A stretch of 64,000 bases of DNA from Erpobdella octoculata (taxonomy: Eukaryota; Annelida; Clitellata; Hirudinida; Erpobdellidae), in assembly GCA_963978895.1 (NCBI GenBank), contig OZ022241.1, forward strand, positions 42,123,344 through 42,187,343. Reading direction: 5' to 3'. How positions within the stretch are numbered: the stretch's first letter is position 1; each line of letters starts with the position of its first letter. Shown one piece after another: positions 51,181-61,312 of this stretch. The notes under the pieces are model-generated. The model was given only the letters and a program-made list of their open reading frames with translations. It was not told the DNA's origin and did no database searches. The position numbers were made by a program, and so were the translations under genes.

Positions 51181-52554
51181 GGGCTCAAACAAAAAAGGCA
51201 GTCATCTGGGAGTGGTGTTATAAGTAATAGACCACTGTCAAATGTGGAAAAGTTTCGGCGTGCAGATCGGCAACTCAAACATTTAGCTGAGCTAACAGCG
51301 GAAGGGGGATGGCTCAGTTTGACTTAAGAATAAAAGTTCTTGAAGATCTAGTAAAAATATGGAGTACCAACCGTGAGGCAATAGTTGTACCAGTTGAAAG
51401 TGATGAAAATGTTAATGAAGGGCCAACCAATTTGCTAGTAAACACTATTAATCAAGTCCGAAATGAAGAGGTTCTAGTAGAAAAAACAAATGAAAATTGT
51501 AACCAAATTAACCAGGTTTCTAATAACGCAAATAATGAATAAGTAGACATTCTGCCTGAGCCTGTACAACCGGAAACAGACTATGCCAATGATGAGCAAT
51601 TAGACATTCCACCAGCAGCTTCACAACCGGAAACAAAGATTACAAAACTGATATTGCCAAATAAAATTAGTCTCAGAGGACGGCCCAAGCTAAAGGAAAG
51701 GAAAACAGCCATGGGATTGAAAAAACAACAAAAGGATATTTGTTTGCCATTTTCAAAGAAATCAGTCGATCAAAAAATTCATTGTAAGTAAATTTTTCGC
51801 TTTTGCTTGTTTTTAGCCATTTCTATTTCATTCTAATTATACATTTTCAGTGTTACTTGGGCGTTTGCTGATAGGAGGGAGACCGGAAGACATCTCACCC
51901 AATTTGCCAGCTGATGTCACAGATATGAACCTTGAAGTTATAGATCTTCCGGCATCACTTCTAAACGAAATAGTAGTCCTCGAAATTGTTAAACCTTATA
52001 TAACTAACCAAGCCTGGAAAAAACTACATGCTTCTATTAAAAAAAGGAAAAAAATGATTATTTGATATTGCCGTCATTGTATTAAAAACACTGATACAGA
52101 GAACTGTTTTGAGTGCGACAGTTGCTTAGAATGGTATCATTTTAGCTGTGCTGGATTAACCACAAAACCCAAAAAAGAATGGTTTTGTTATACATGTCGG
52201 AGCTGATATAAACAATTTTTGATATTTTTTTACTTTAATAAATTTGTATCAGACTATTATTGTTGTGCTGTATTTTATTTCATCCCAATACCATTGAAAA
52301 ATGTATGTCACTGACGGACCCCGAAAAATAATAGTTATCGGTCCGTCACTGACGTATCCCGACTAACGCTATGGAAAATGTAAACAAACTTTTTTAAAAA
52401 TAATAATAAATCCAAATATTGTTTTTAATAATAATAACTTTAATTTAATTTAAAAAAATAAAATTTACGTTCATTTTTATTTTTTTTTATCAATTGACGG
52501 ACCCCGAAAAATAATAGTTATAGGTCCGGCACTGCCGGATCCGTAGCCAGTGCG
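50561..52554 (+). mobile_element. Mutator-like element with about 255-bp inverted repeats and 9-bp target duplication
   Basis: The ends are CGCACTGGCTACGGATCCGG and its inverse at 52535-52554. The inverted arms extend about 255 bp, to the shared CATAGCGTTAGTCGGGATAC and TTTTTCGGGGTCCGTCA blocks. The duplication TTCTATTAA is at 50552-50560 and 52555-52563. Inside the left arm an inverse copy of the terminus (GGATCCGTAGCCAGTGCG, 50917-50934) shows a nested rearrangement. Two (AT)n runs (50979-51050, 51108-51170) separate the arm from the internal gene. A 9-bp duplication with long inverted repeats fits MULEs. Confidence 0.85.
51181..52206 (+). pseudogene. Element-encoded protein with RGRPK motif and PHD-type zinc finger, interrupted
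   Basis: Pieces in order: 51200-51330, with FRRADRQLKHLAELTAEGGW; 51309-51540, a Glu/Asn-rich linker; 51541-51783, with SLRGRPKLKERKTAMGLKK. A probable intron follows (GTAAGT at 51785 to TTTTCAG at 51849), then a helical block (IVKPYITNQAWKKLHASIKK) and a C-terminal CRHC, CFECDSC, WYHFSCAG, WFCYTC pattern, which is a PHD-like Cys4-His-Cys3 finger. In-frame stops at about 51540 and 52063 interrupt it. Similar RGRPK-plus-finger tails occur in invertebrate MULE transposases, but no DDE core is present, so this may be a tail fragment or accessory gene. Confidence 0.55.
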
Positions 52555-52826
52555 TTCTATTAAATTTTAAAATTAATTGGAAGAAATGTAAGTGATTTAT
52601 AAAATCAATAAAACCTATAAAAAATTAACATTTATGTAGAAAAACAAACCACAATTTTTGGTTTCTTTAAAGTTTAAAGAAAGCTATATTTAATTTTTAA
52701 AATTTATAATAAAATATTTATTCAGTCCATATTGATTTGAAAATAGCTTTTATTTTCAATCCTCACGATCGAGTTGAAATTAGGTGGGTTTATTTCTTGC
52801 TGCAGACTGATTGGACAATATTATAT

Positions 52827-53544
52827 GGTAATCATGTACAATAGGTCCAGTAGTTATTTTCGGTGTTTTTAATTATTTTCCCGCAATAATAATTATATAT
52901 TTGTAATCACAATAATAACTCCAATTTAATGATCCAAGCAGTTTATTAATTTTTGATAATAAAATTTTCTCGGAAAACTCACGAAACGCGCAAGAGAACA
53001 GCAACAAAAACTATGAATAGCGAAGTCAAACAGAAATTACTATTTATAGCGCAGACAAGAAATATTTACAGCGCTTAAAAAAAAAGTTATTAGCAAAAGT
53101 AACACAAGAAATAGTATTCACGCAGTCAAAATAACATTATTTACAAAAAAAATTTAAGTTTATTCAAGTCCGAACTGTTCTTCATAGAATGTTAAACGCG
53201 ATAGTTTTCAATTAAGGCATACAAATTAATTCATACTTTTTTTAAAAATAAGTAATTTTTTTTTAAATTGTTTTATAAAAACTCGCACAATAAATTTATT
53301 TGACAACTAATTTATTTGACATTTCATTTCGCTTCGCCTTTAGTTAGTTTACTGTTTATGAACCTAGTTTTTCCTACTACCTGGCGGTTTTCTGTCATTA
53401 ACTTCTTTTTTAATTATATTTTCAAGACATTATTTGGATCATCCGATTGGTAATTTTATTCTGTTTCTAATTATATTAATTTTATATTAAAAAAATAATT
53501 AAAAACACCGAAAATAACTACTGGACCTATTGTACATGATTACC
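52827..53544. mobile_element. MITE-like element, long inverted repeats
   Basis: The left end GGTAATCATGTACAATAGGT and the right end are inverse, and pairing continues through GGTCCAGTAGTTATTTTCGG and TTTTTAATTA, about 50 bp. A 7-bp flank match ATTATAT (52820-52826 and 53545-53551) may be the target duplication, though the site is AT-rich. 718 bp with no coding capacity. Confidence 0.7.
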
Positions 53545-53704
53545 ATTATATTATAGTACAAAATTATGTATTATAGAATAAAATCAATAAAAACTTTATT
53601 TTTTTAAAGTTACAAATTTTATGTAAAGAAATGAACCTTAAATTTTTAAATCTAAATAAGCGACATTTAATATTCAAATTTTTAATAAAAAATTTGTTTA
53701 TTCC

Positions 53705-54985
53705 ATATTGATTCCAAAGTTTTTTGAATTTTCAATCCTCACATACTTCACATATTAGGTACTTGGAAGACTATGGTCAATGTTTTCATATTTTATAGAC
53801 TTTACTAACATCAAAAATTATTTTGCAAAACATTTTTAGTCGCCGAATTACAAAATTATAAAGGATTTTTAAAAACTTACATAACTTATACAATATTTAT
53901 CTAAAGCAAATTATTTTTTTAATTTTTAACTTTACTAATTTAAATTTATATTTTTTTACCTAATTTTGTTTAATTTTAATTTTTTTATTCCAAATTTTCA
54001 CTTCTATCGCCATTGATAAATTGATCTTCATTGGGAACAATTTAGCAGCGGGAGCAATTTTTAAATGCTCTAAAGTGCTACAATTGTTGTTTTTATTTAA
54101 TTACTTCAGTTCTAATTAGCCTTTGATTATGTTTTATAAATCATTTACATTAAACAAGTATAGGAAAAAACGAGTTTTTCAACACAAATTTTGATTTCAA
54201 ATACACTCGATTTAGAAATATGAAAGATGTTCAAATTAAGTTTTTTTTTTTCAATTGAATCAGGTATTTTCATCCAATATAAAGCCATGCTGAAAGTTTC
54301 AGCTTCCAAAGATTTTTGAATTTTCAATCCTCATATACTTCACATATTAGGTACTTAGAAGACTATGGCCAATGTTTTCATATTTTATAGACTTTACTAA
54401 CATCAGAAATTATTTTGCAAAACAGTTTTAGTTGCTAAATTACAAAATTATAAAGGAATTTTAAGAACTTACGGAACTTATACAATATTTTTTCAACACA
54501 AATTTTGATTTCAAATACACTCGATTTAGAAATACGAAAGATGTTCAAATTAAGTTTTTTTTTCCATATGAATCAGGTATTGTCATCCAATATAAAGCTA
54601 TGCTGAAAGTTTCAGCTTCCTAGCAATTCAAAAAGCTGCTTAAATTTCACTTGCAAGATTTGTGTACAGAGAAAGCCACACACACACAAACAGAGATTGT
54701 AACCTAAATAAAAGTTTGTAAAAATGTTAATTTCTATCAAAATTGGTCCAGGCTTCAAAACTAGGAGATTGGCTAATTTTTTTGTTTTTTCCCAATGCTT
54801 TTATCTACTCGTCGTCTCTGTTTCTCTGTCTGTTTCAAATCTTGCAATCAATTTTTGAGTCACTTCCTGATGATAGATTTTTTTCAAATTTTGCATACAT
54901 GCTCAAAATAGAAGACAATGCAATATTCAATTATTAGTTTTACAATAAGTCAATTAATTTAGTTAATTTTAATTAATTTCATTTT
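53705..54985. repeat. Cluster of duplicated dispersed repeats
   Basis: 53710-53900 and 54305-54490 are near-identical (TTTTGAATTTTCAATCCTCA, ACTTCACATATTAGGTACTT). Two partial copies of the 45385-45655 repeat follow. 54795-54985 matches 38505-38690 in a KIF28 intron (TTTTTGAGTCACTTCCTGAT, CATGCTCAAAATAGAAGACA). No gene. Confidence 0.75.
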
Positions 54986-55052
54986 TATATGGGAAGAAAT
55001 ATAATAATTTATATTCGTGACTAGCAGAACGTCATGAAAATTAAATCAAGCT

Positions 55053-55122
55053 ACAGTGGCTTGGTGGATAAGTCTCTGCCTAAGAAGCTCGAGGTCATGA
55101 GTTCAAGCGCACTGATCGACGA
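55053..55122 (+). repeat. tRNA-like SINE head, copy 1
   Basis: GTGGCTTGGTGGATAAGTC resembles an RNA polymerase III A box and GAGTTCAAGCG a B box, about 45 bp apart. The pseudo-tRNA does not fold with confidence to a functional tRNA, so I call it SINE-like. Confidence 0.5.
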
Positions 55123-55280
55123 ATATTTTTTCTTTCACATTTTTAACTTTCAAAATAATTTTGGTTTAAAAAAATATTTGTCGTTAAATTTTAATCGATA
55201 ATTTAATTTTGTTTCAGTTTCAATACGGTTTCATAATGATTTAAATATGACATTTCGCAAATAAATGATAAGTCATAGTT

Positions 55281-55362
55281 GTGTGTTGGTGGACGAGCGA
55301 TATTGCTCGAGGATTGTATTCCTCGTCAGGTCGTGAGTTCAAATACTTGCACAAGCGAACTT
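55281..55362 (+). repeat. tRNA-like SINE head, copy 2
   Basis: TGTTGGTGGACGAGCG (A-box-like) and GTCGTGAGTTCAAATAC (B-box-like), with an extended variable arm between them that pairs (GAGGATTGTATTCCTC). Lies 230 bp downstream of copy 1 and differs from it in sequence. Confidence 0.5.
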
Positions 55363-55448
55363 TTTATACTTAATAATCATCTGACATCAACATTAATTAC
55401 ATATAAAAGCATTGGGTTTTAAAAATTCGTTTTTAATTTACTTGTTCC

Positions 55449-55585
55449 GATTATATCCCTTAAATAGTTTGATGATATATAAAAGTGTGGGACATTCTAT
55501 TGATATGTTTCTATGACTGACAGTTTGTAAACTATGATCATCCCACACTTTTATATTTCATCAAACTGTTTAAGAGATATAATCA
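55449..55585. repeat. Large imperfect inverted repeat
   Basis: Arms of about 44 bp: TAGTTTGATGATATATAAAA and GTGTGGGA on the left against TCCCACACTTTTATATTTCA and CAAACTG on the right, with a spacer of about 46 bp. Could be a small palindromic MITE. No target duplication found. Confidence 0.7.
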
Positions 55586-55889
55586 GATGACACAAGAAAA
55601 AAATTATTTCTTTTTTAGGGCATTTAGTAGTAAAAGTGTAATATTAAAATTTTTTTAAATATATTTTTATTTGTTAGATAGTGTGGCCTGTTGCATAGTG
55701 ATGTACAGATTTGGTTTGATTGATGTGTGATTAAAGTCCCACGTCACTCTAATGGGGTGGGGGTACCTTGATTCAGAGTGGAATTCATTTTTTAGTCCCT
55801 ATCGCTAAATGTTTATTTAATTTGGTTTTATTCATTTAACAAATTTTAAATTGTATTTTTCGAATGTGAATTTTGGATTTCTTTTCTAG

Positions 55890-56012
55890 GAGACTAAAAG
55901 CTCGACAAGCTTAAAGAACAGAATGCAATTAGATGCACCTGTCAACATACAGCTACCAGACAGTTATGCTTGCTTTGGTGATCACAGATTCTACATTTTT
56001 ATTCATTGGTAG
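55890..56012 (+). other. Possible isolated terminal exon
   Basis: A CTTTTCTAG acceptor precedes a frame ETKSSTSLKNRMQLDAPVN ... FYIFIHW ending in TAG. It reads like coding sequence but has no partner exon, start or known similarity. 56013-56869 shows nothing else. Confidence 0.3.
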
Positions 56013-56869
56013 ATTTTTTTAATTTTGACTGAGTTTTTATTGTTATTTTCATTCATTCATTTATTTATTTATATCGTAAAAAACTCTTTTATTTTATGTT
56101 TATAATTTAGGATTGAGAGTTTAATAATTTTGTTAGTTTGTTTTCAACTAATAAATAAACATCCAATCATCATCATTATCACAACATCATTGTTGAATCT
56201 GAATGGTGTTTCTAAATAAGAACTTTTTCTGCTAAAAATTCCCTAGTATTATTTAAACATTTTTATCTGTAAAGATTTTAGAATGCCTGGTTGGAGTATT
56301 TGATATTATTTTATGTGATAAATAATAAATTTTTTGTCTTAGTTGGAACCAATCGAAATGTCTGAAATTTGAGGACCTCTGTGCAGACAAGCTGTTGAGA
56401 CTCTCTTAACTGTTTTCAAAAATCAAGGTTACCTGGTGTTTCCTTGATTGCATTTTTGGATTTATTTATTTATTTATTTTTCTGCATAGCTTAAAAGCAA
56501 AAACCATGAGATAAGGGTGCTGTTTTGTGAAGTTTATCTCATCAACAATCAGTGACGGGTTGTGTGTGAATATGCAATCGCTAATTGTCTTAAACCAGAA
56601 TGTACTGGATTTTATTATCCTCCATCCTGAAACTATTAAAAACTCACTAAGCCATGCTGTGTTCAAATCTATGTCCTGATTAATGGTAATGAGTTGGGTA
56701 TATTGACCAGTCACCTAACCGTTTGTTAAACAGTTTGTCTACCGTCCAGTTACCGCTTGGTTTCATTTGACCACTTTGGTAACTTCAGTTGGCTACTTGT
56801 CTAACTTTGTGTAATTAATTTATAATGAAAATTTTGTGGCCCCACTAATAAGTAAATAAAACTGAATTT

Positions 56870-57970
56870 TTAAAGCGCCAAGGCATGCGTCTGAGGTGCC
56901 CTTGGACAACAAAAAATGCTCAGATTATTTGTCGAAAGTTTTAGTTTAGCTTTGAAAACAGCTGTAGATTCCGAGTTTCGTATGTCGTCTGGCGGGCACT
57001 GCAAACTACTGGAAGCCAGTGAAGTATGGAGAGGCAAAATGACAACGATGATGACAGATGAAGATGCTGATAAAGATGACAATTTTGACGATTCCAAGGG
57101 ATATTTTCCTTAGACAACTCTGGCAACCCTGTTCATCCGCTGGTGTTATTTCAACTGAGTCTGAGGAATGCCAAGATGCAGGGAGTTGCAGTAGTCAAGC
57201 CTTGATAGGATCAGACAACAAACCAATGAGTTAGTGTTTTCTCTTAATATAAACTTTTGCGTGTTGGCAATTGCTCTTATCGGATGACGGCAGGAAAGAA
57301 AGAACTGATTAGATATGGTTTGCGAAAGTGAGATGATTATCGATCAAGTCACGGAGGGTTTTAGAGTTGGAAAGAAAGGAATTGAGTGGTCTCCAACAGT
57401 GAGGGATAAGTTAGAGAGAGAGCCTTAATAGTGTGACTTGAACCTAAAAGAAAAACCTCAGTTTTGGATGTGTTAAATTGGATCTGATGCAGTCAGTGAG
57501 TCTCTTAATTCCGGACTCGGAGTCACTGTGAGAAAGTGACTGAAAAAGCTGCTTGTAGTCAGCATATTGATGATATGCTATGTTCTGTTCACCGATGTAC
57601 TACATACAGAAGATATGTATGTGGTGAAGAGGAGAGGTCCCACCACAGAGCCCTGAGGAACACCAGTGGAGAGCAGAACAGATGAAGAACTGCAGTCATT
57701 CAGCTTGACAAACTGCGACTGACCTGACAAACATGACTCAAACTACGAGAGTTGGGTTCTTCTGGTCTTGGATGAAAAGCAACCTTTACAGAACGAGAGA
57801 TTACAGAGATTAGAGATTGCCGTCGACGGTATGCGGAACAATGTATAAAGATTTGATGAGAAAAAAGGTCTATTGGAGAAAGTTTTGAATCAGATAGAAG
57901 TTTTCTAATTTCAAGAGTCACCTCTTCAAAACTGGTTAAAAAAAGAAGAATCAATGTGATCATTAGCCTA
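56870..57970 (-). pseudogene. Antisense LINE (L2/CR1-like) relic
   Basis: Minus-strand frames contain STGVPQGSVVGPLLFTTYIS, a hallmark reverse transcriptase block. Downstream are YHQYADYKQLF, a degraded form of the YADD region, and LTDCIRSNLTHPKLRF. Nearer the 3' end come LHWLPV and PDDIRNSESTAVFKAKLK, the usual C-terminal end of such elements. Frameshifts and stops separate the pieces, so it is dead. Its upstream part is missing, and the recognisable sequence stops close to the telomeric array. Confidence 0.8.
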
Positions 57971-58043
57971 GCTTCAAAGGTTCCCAGGAGCAGCACATTA
58001 GAATTACTCGACAAATTAAATGTTCTTGGTTTTATGTGTGTTT

Positions 58044-58226
58044 GGGTTAGGGTTAGGGTTAGGGTTAGGGTTAGGGTTAGGGTTAGGGTTAGGGTTAGGG
58101 TTAGGGTTAGGGTTAGGGTTAGGGTTAGGGTTAGGGTTAGGGTTAGGGTTAGGGTTAGGGTTAGGGTTAGGGTTAGGGTTAGGGTTAGGGTTAGGGTTAG
58201 GGTTAGGGTTAGGGTTAGGGTTAGGG

Positions 58227-58267
<41 letters not shown>

Positions 58268-58737
58268 GGTTAGGGTTAGGGTTAGGGTTAGGGTTAGGGT
58301 TAGGGTTAGGGTTAGGGTTAGGGTTAGGGTTAGGGTTAGGGTTAGGGTTAGGGTTAGGGTTAGGGTTAGGGTTAGGGTTAGGGTTAGGGTTAGGGTTAGG
58401 GTTAGGGTTAGGGTTAGGGTTAGGGTTAGGGTTAGGGTTAGGGTTAGGGTTAGGGTTAGGGTTAGGGTTAGGGTTAGGGTTAGGGTTAGGGTTAGGGTTA
58501 GGGTTAGGGTTAGGGTTAGGGTTAGGGTTAGGGTTAGGGTTAGGGTTAGGGTTAGGGTTAGGGTTAGGGTTAGGGTTAGGGTTAGGGTTAGGGTTAGGGT
58601 TAGGGTTAGGGTTAGGGTTAGGGTTAGGGTTAGGGTTAGGGTTAGGGTTAGGGTTAGGGTTAGGGTTAGGGTTAGGGTTAGGGTTAGGGTTAGGGTTAGG
58701 GTTAGGGTTAGGGTTAGGGTTAGGGTTAGGGTTAGGG
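58044..58737 (+). repeat. Internal telomeric array (TTAGGG)n, about 115 units
   Basis: Almost perfect TTAGGG repeats with a single TTTAGGG variant near 58245. The G-rich strand reads 5' to 3' toward the right end of the window. It is bordered on the left by TTTATGTGTGTTTGGG next to a LINE relic and on the right by GGGGGGAGTAAAG, the start of the antisense Penelope-like element. Translations of the array in all frames are artefacts. Confidence 0.98.
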
Positions 58738-58829
58738 GGGGAGTAAAGTATCCTCTGAACGAAAACACTCACAAGCCTTTCCAAGCAACTCAAATCCGAT
58801 AAAGCAAGTCGTTGATAACACCTTTATTA

Positions 58830-58892
58830 ATTCGGAATGTACCGCCCGACGTTTCGAAGTCACAAGACCTCTTCTTCAGGAGCTAGCCGAAT
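58830..58892 (-). ncRNA. Candidate minimal type I hammerhead ribozyme
   Basis: On the minus strand: outer stem I AUUCGG/CCGAAU; inner stem I GCUC/GGGC (with one G-U); core CUGAAGA at 58873-58879; one extra A; stem II GAGGUC-UUGU-GACUUC; then GAAA, and a minimal palindromic ACGU for stem III. Cleavage would follow GUC, between 58848 and 58847. Hammerheads are known in Penelope-like elements, often with such short helix III. The extra A next to stem II is a departure from consensus. Confidence 0.55.
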
Positions 58893-60364
58893 CTGTACAA
58901 AAATAATTTCACAATCGAGTAAGAACAATGAAAACCAGTACAAACATTGAGCGGTAACAAGCGAAAGTATTATACTAAAATATACAAACGCGCTCACTAT
59001 AGTACATAGTTAAATCGACCAAGAGATTATAGAAGTAGAATTACTTATAATCTTACGTCCATGTAATAAAAATATGCACGTGTTGACATACCATGAATAA
59101 ACCATGAATGAACTAAATAGAATAAAGAGCGTTTAGCATTCAATATACAATAAGCAAACAAAGCATCCAATATAACATAGCGAAAGTACCGCGTGTTAAC
59201 AATAACGCGTGCCCTCAGGCAATAATGCTACAAAAAAGCATAAGCTTCAAATAAAATCACTACTCAAATAATGCTAAGTTGCTAAATGCTAAGTCAATAC
59301 GCTCATTCTAATGCAAAGTATAACAATAACGTGCAAAAGTAAAGTCAAGAAACACGACCGACACGAGCGGCCACTCACCAGGCAATCAACGCAAAAAGAG
59401 AAAGATTCCGGAAGATTCAGTAAGACGTACCCACCAAAGATACCAGAATTAGGATGACCAAGTAAAATAATTAATACTTTCTCTGTAAAATTCTTAGAAG
59501 AATTTTAAATTGCACATAAATGATGACAAGAAATATTTGTAAAAACTATTACAAAAAACTTTTCGACAATAAATTATTTATTTGTAATAAATAATTTGAA
59601 AAGTTCAAACCTGGTGAATATGCAAAAGCGTGACAATTACGGTAATAATAATTATTTTTAGGAGGTGTAGATTGCACATAATAACAAGAATATTTGTAAA
59701 AAATATTTGTAAAAAATTATTACAAAATATTATGTGACAATCAATTATTTATTTATGGTGAAATAAATAATTTAAATAATTCACCCCTAGCGACTACGTA
59801 GAGTCGCGAAAAATAATTGATAAATTATTATATTAATTTTAGCGATTGATGCTGTAAATAATTAATAAGTAACATTCAACTAAATTCATTGTAACAGTTA
59901 CAGAAAATTATACGAGATATAGTTAAAATTCGGTAACATTATTCGAAATAATGATTCCGTAAGAAAGTGAAGGTCCAATTCACAGATTATGGAAATATAG
60001 AAGAAGTTAAGTGAATGGTTACAAAATTGCTATTTGGTTGAGTCTTTACCTATCGGCATGTGCTTGGACAGCACGTTATTCACAACCTCATTCCAAACTC
60101 ACCACTGTGCTCTAGCTCGACCCATTATCAACAATTCACCATGTTATTTGTCCAAATAATTATATGTTTTAAATTATTTGTATTTGTAACAATCATTACA
60201 AAAATTATGAACATTAATTATTTATCCCTTCCATGACTCAGCATATAAGCGATCGATGTCCGCATTTGCAATTTTGGTAATTTGCGGAATGCGGACTGCG
60301 GAAATGAGGATAATAAGTTATATAATACTCAACTGAAATTCAAAATTGAGAGAAAAATTGAGAA

Positions 60365-61262
60365 AATTTTGGCAATTAAAAAGTAACCAACACTATAAAT
60401 GTGAACTGTACCAGGTACTATTGCGGATCACACACCCGCTGACCTAAAATGAAAGGTTTACGAGGATAACGATCGTAGACCACTTGATTATAAATGCAAA
60501 AAGGACCGGTGGCTACAAGGTGAACATGTAGAATACACCAAATGAATAAAATGGACAAAAACAACATGCCGCGGGCCTTAAGCCCCAAGACGCAATGTTG
60601 TGGACGATGAGTGAATCAACATGCCGCGGGCTATAGGCCCCAAGACGCAATGTTGTGGACAATGAGTGGATGATTTACTAAACATCTAAATAAAGTGCAG
60701 TGCGAAATGATGATCACGCTAACTATTACATGATAGATGTTAGTAATGATTATTGTAATCACGACACATCACATTCTAAAATGGATAAAGACAACATGCC
60801 GCGGGCCTTACGCCCCAAGACGCAATGTTGTGGACGATGAGTGAATCAACATGCCACGGGCTATAGGCCCCAAGACGCAGTGTTGTGGACAATGAGTGGG
60901 TGATTTACTAAACATCTAAATACAGTGCAGTGCGAAATGATGATCATGCTAACTATTACATGGTAGATGTTAGTAATGATTATTATAATCCCGACAAATC
61001 ACATTCTAGGTAATTAGTAGAATATTATGATATATTATATATTATTCAGGATGAACCCAAAATTGACAACAAAATGGTCATTAACAAGTAATCAGCACTA
61101 TAAATGTGAAATGTACCCGGTACAATAGCGGATCACACAGCCTCTAACCTAAAATGATAAGTTTACGAGGATAACGATCGCAAACCACTCGATTACAAAT
61201 GTGAAAAGGACCGGTAGCTACAAGGTACAAATGTATAATACATCGACTGAATAAAATGGACT
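60365..61262. repeat. Nested repeats with four hairpins in the element 3' region
   Basis: A direct repeat of about 190 bp (60365-60555 and 61078-61262, sharing TTTACGAGGATAACGATCG) brackets two tandem units of about 230 bp (60551-60780, 60781-61010). Each unit holds two hairpins of 39 bp with CAACAT/ATGTTG outer stems and GGGC/GCCC inner pairs: 60562-60600, 60617-60655, 60792-60830, 60847-60885. 58893-60364 also contains smaller AT-rich direct repeats (ATTGCACATAA, AAATATTTGTAAAAA). Confidence 0.85.
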
Positions 61263-61312
61263 ACACGTAATATTAGCGAAATATCAACTAATAATTATGC
61301 GACAACAAATCA

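Noticed and set aside
58020..58802. Long open frames on both strands over the TTAGGG array (LGLGLG, VRVRVR, PNPNPN, TLTLTL repeats)
   Set aside because: They are translations of a six-base repeat that lacks stops in several frames; there is no gene there.
60601..60620. GACGATGAG followed by GAA, considered as a second hammerhead
   Set aside because: The conserved C3-U4 of CUGANGA is absent and no GAAA or stem II fits.
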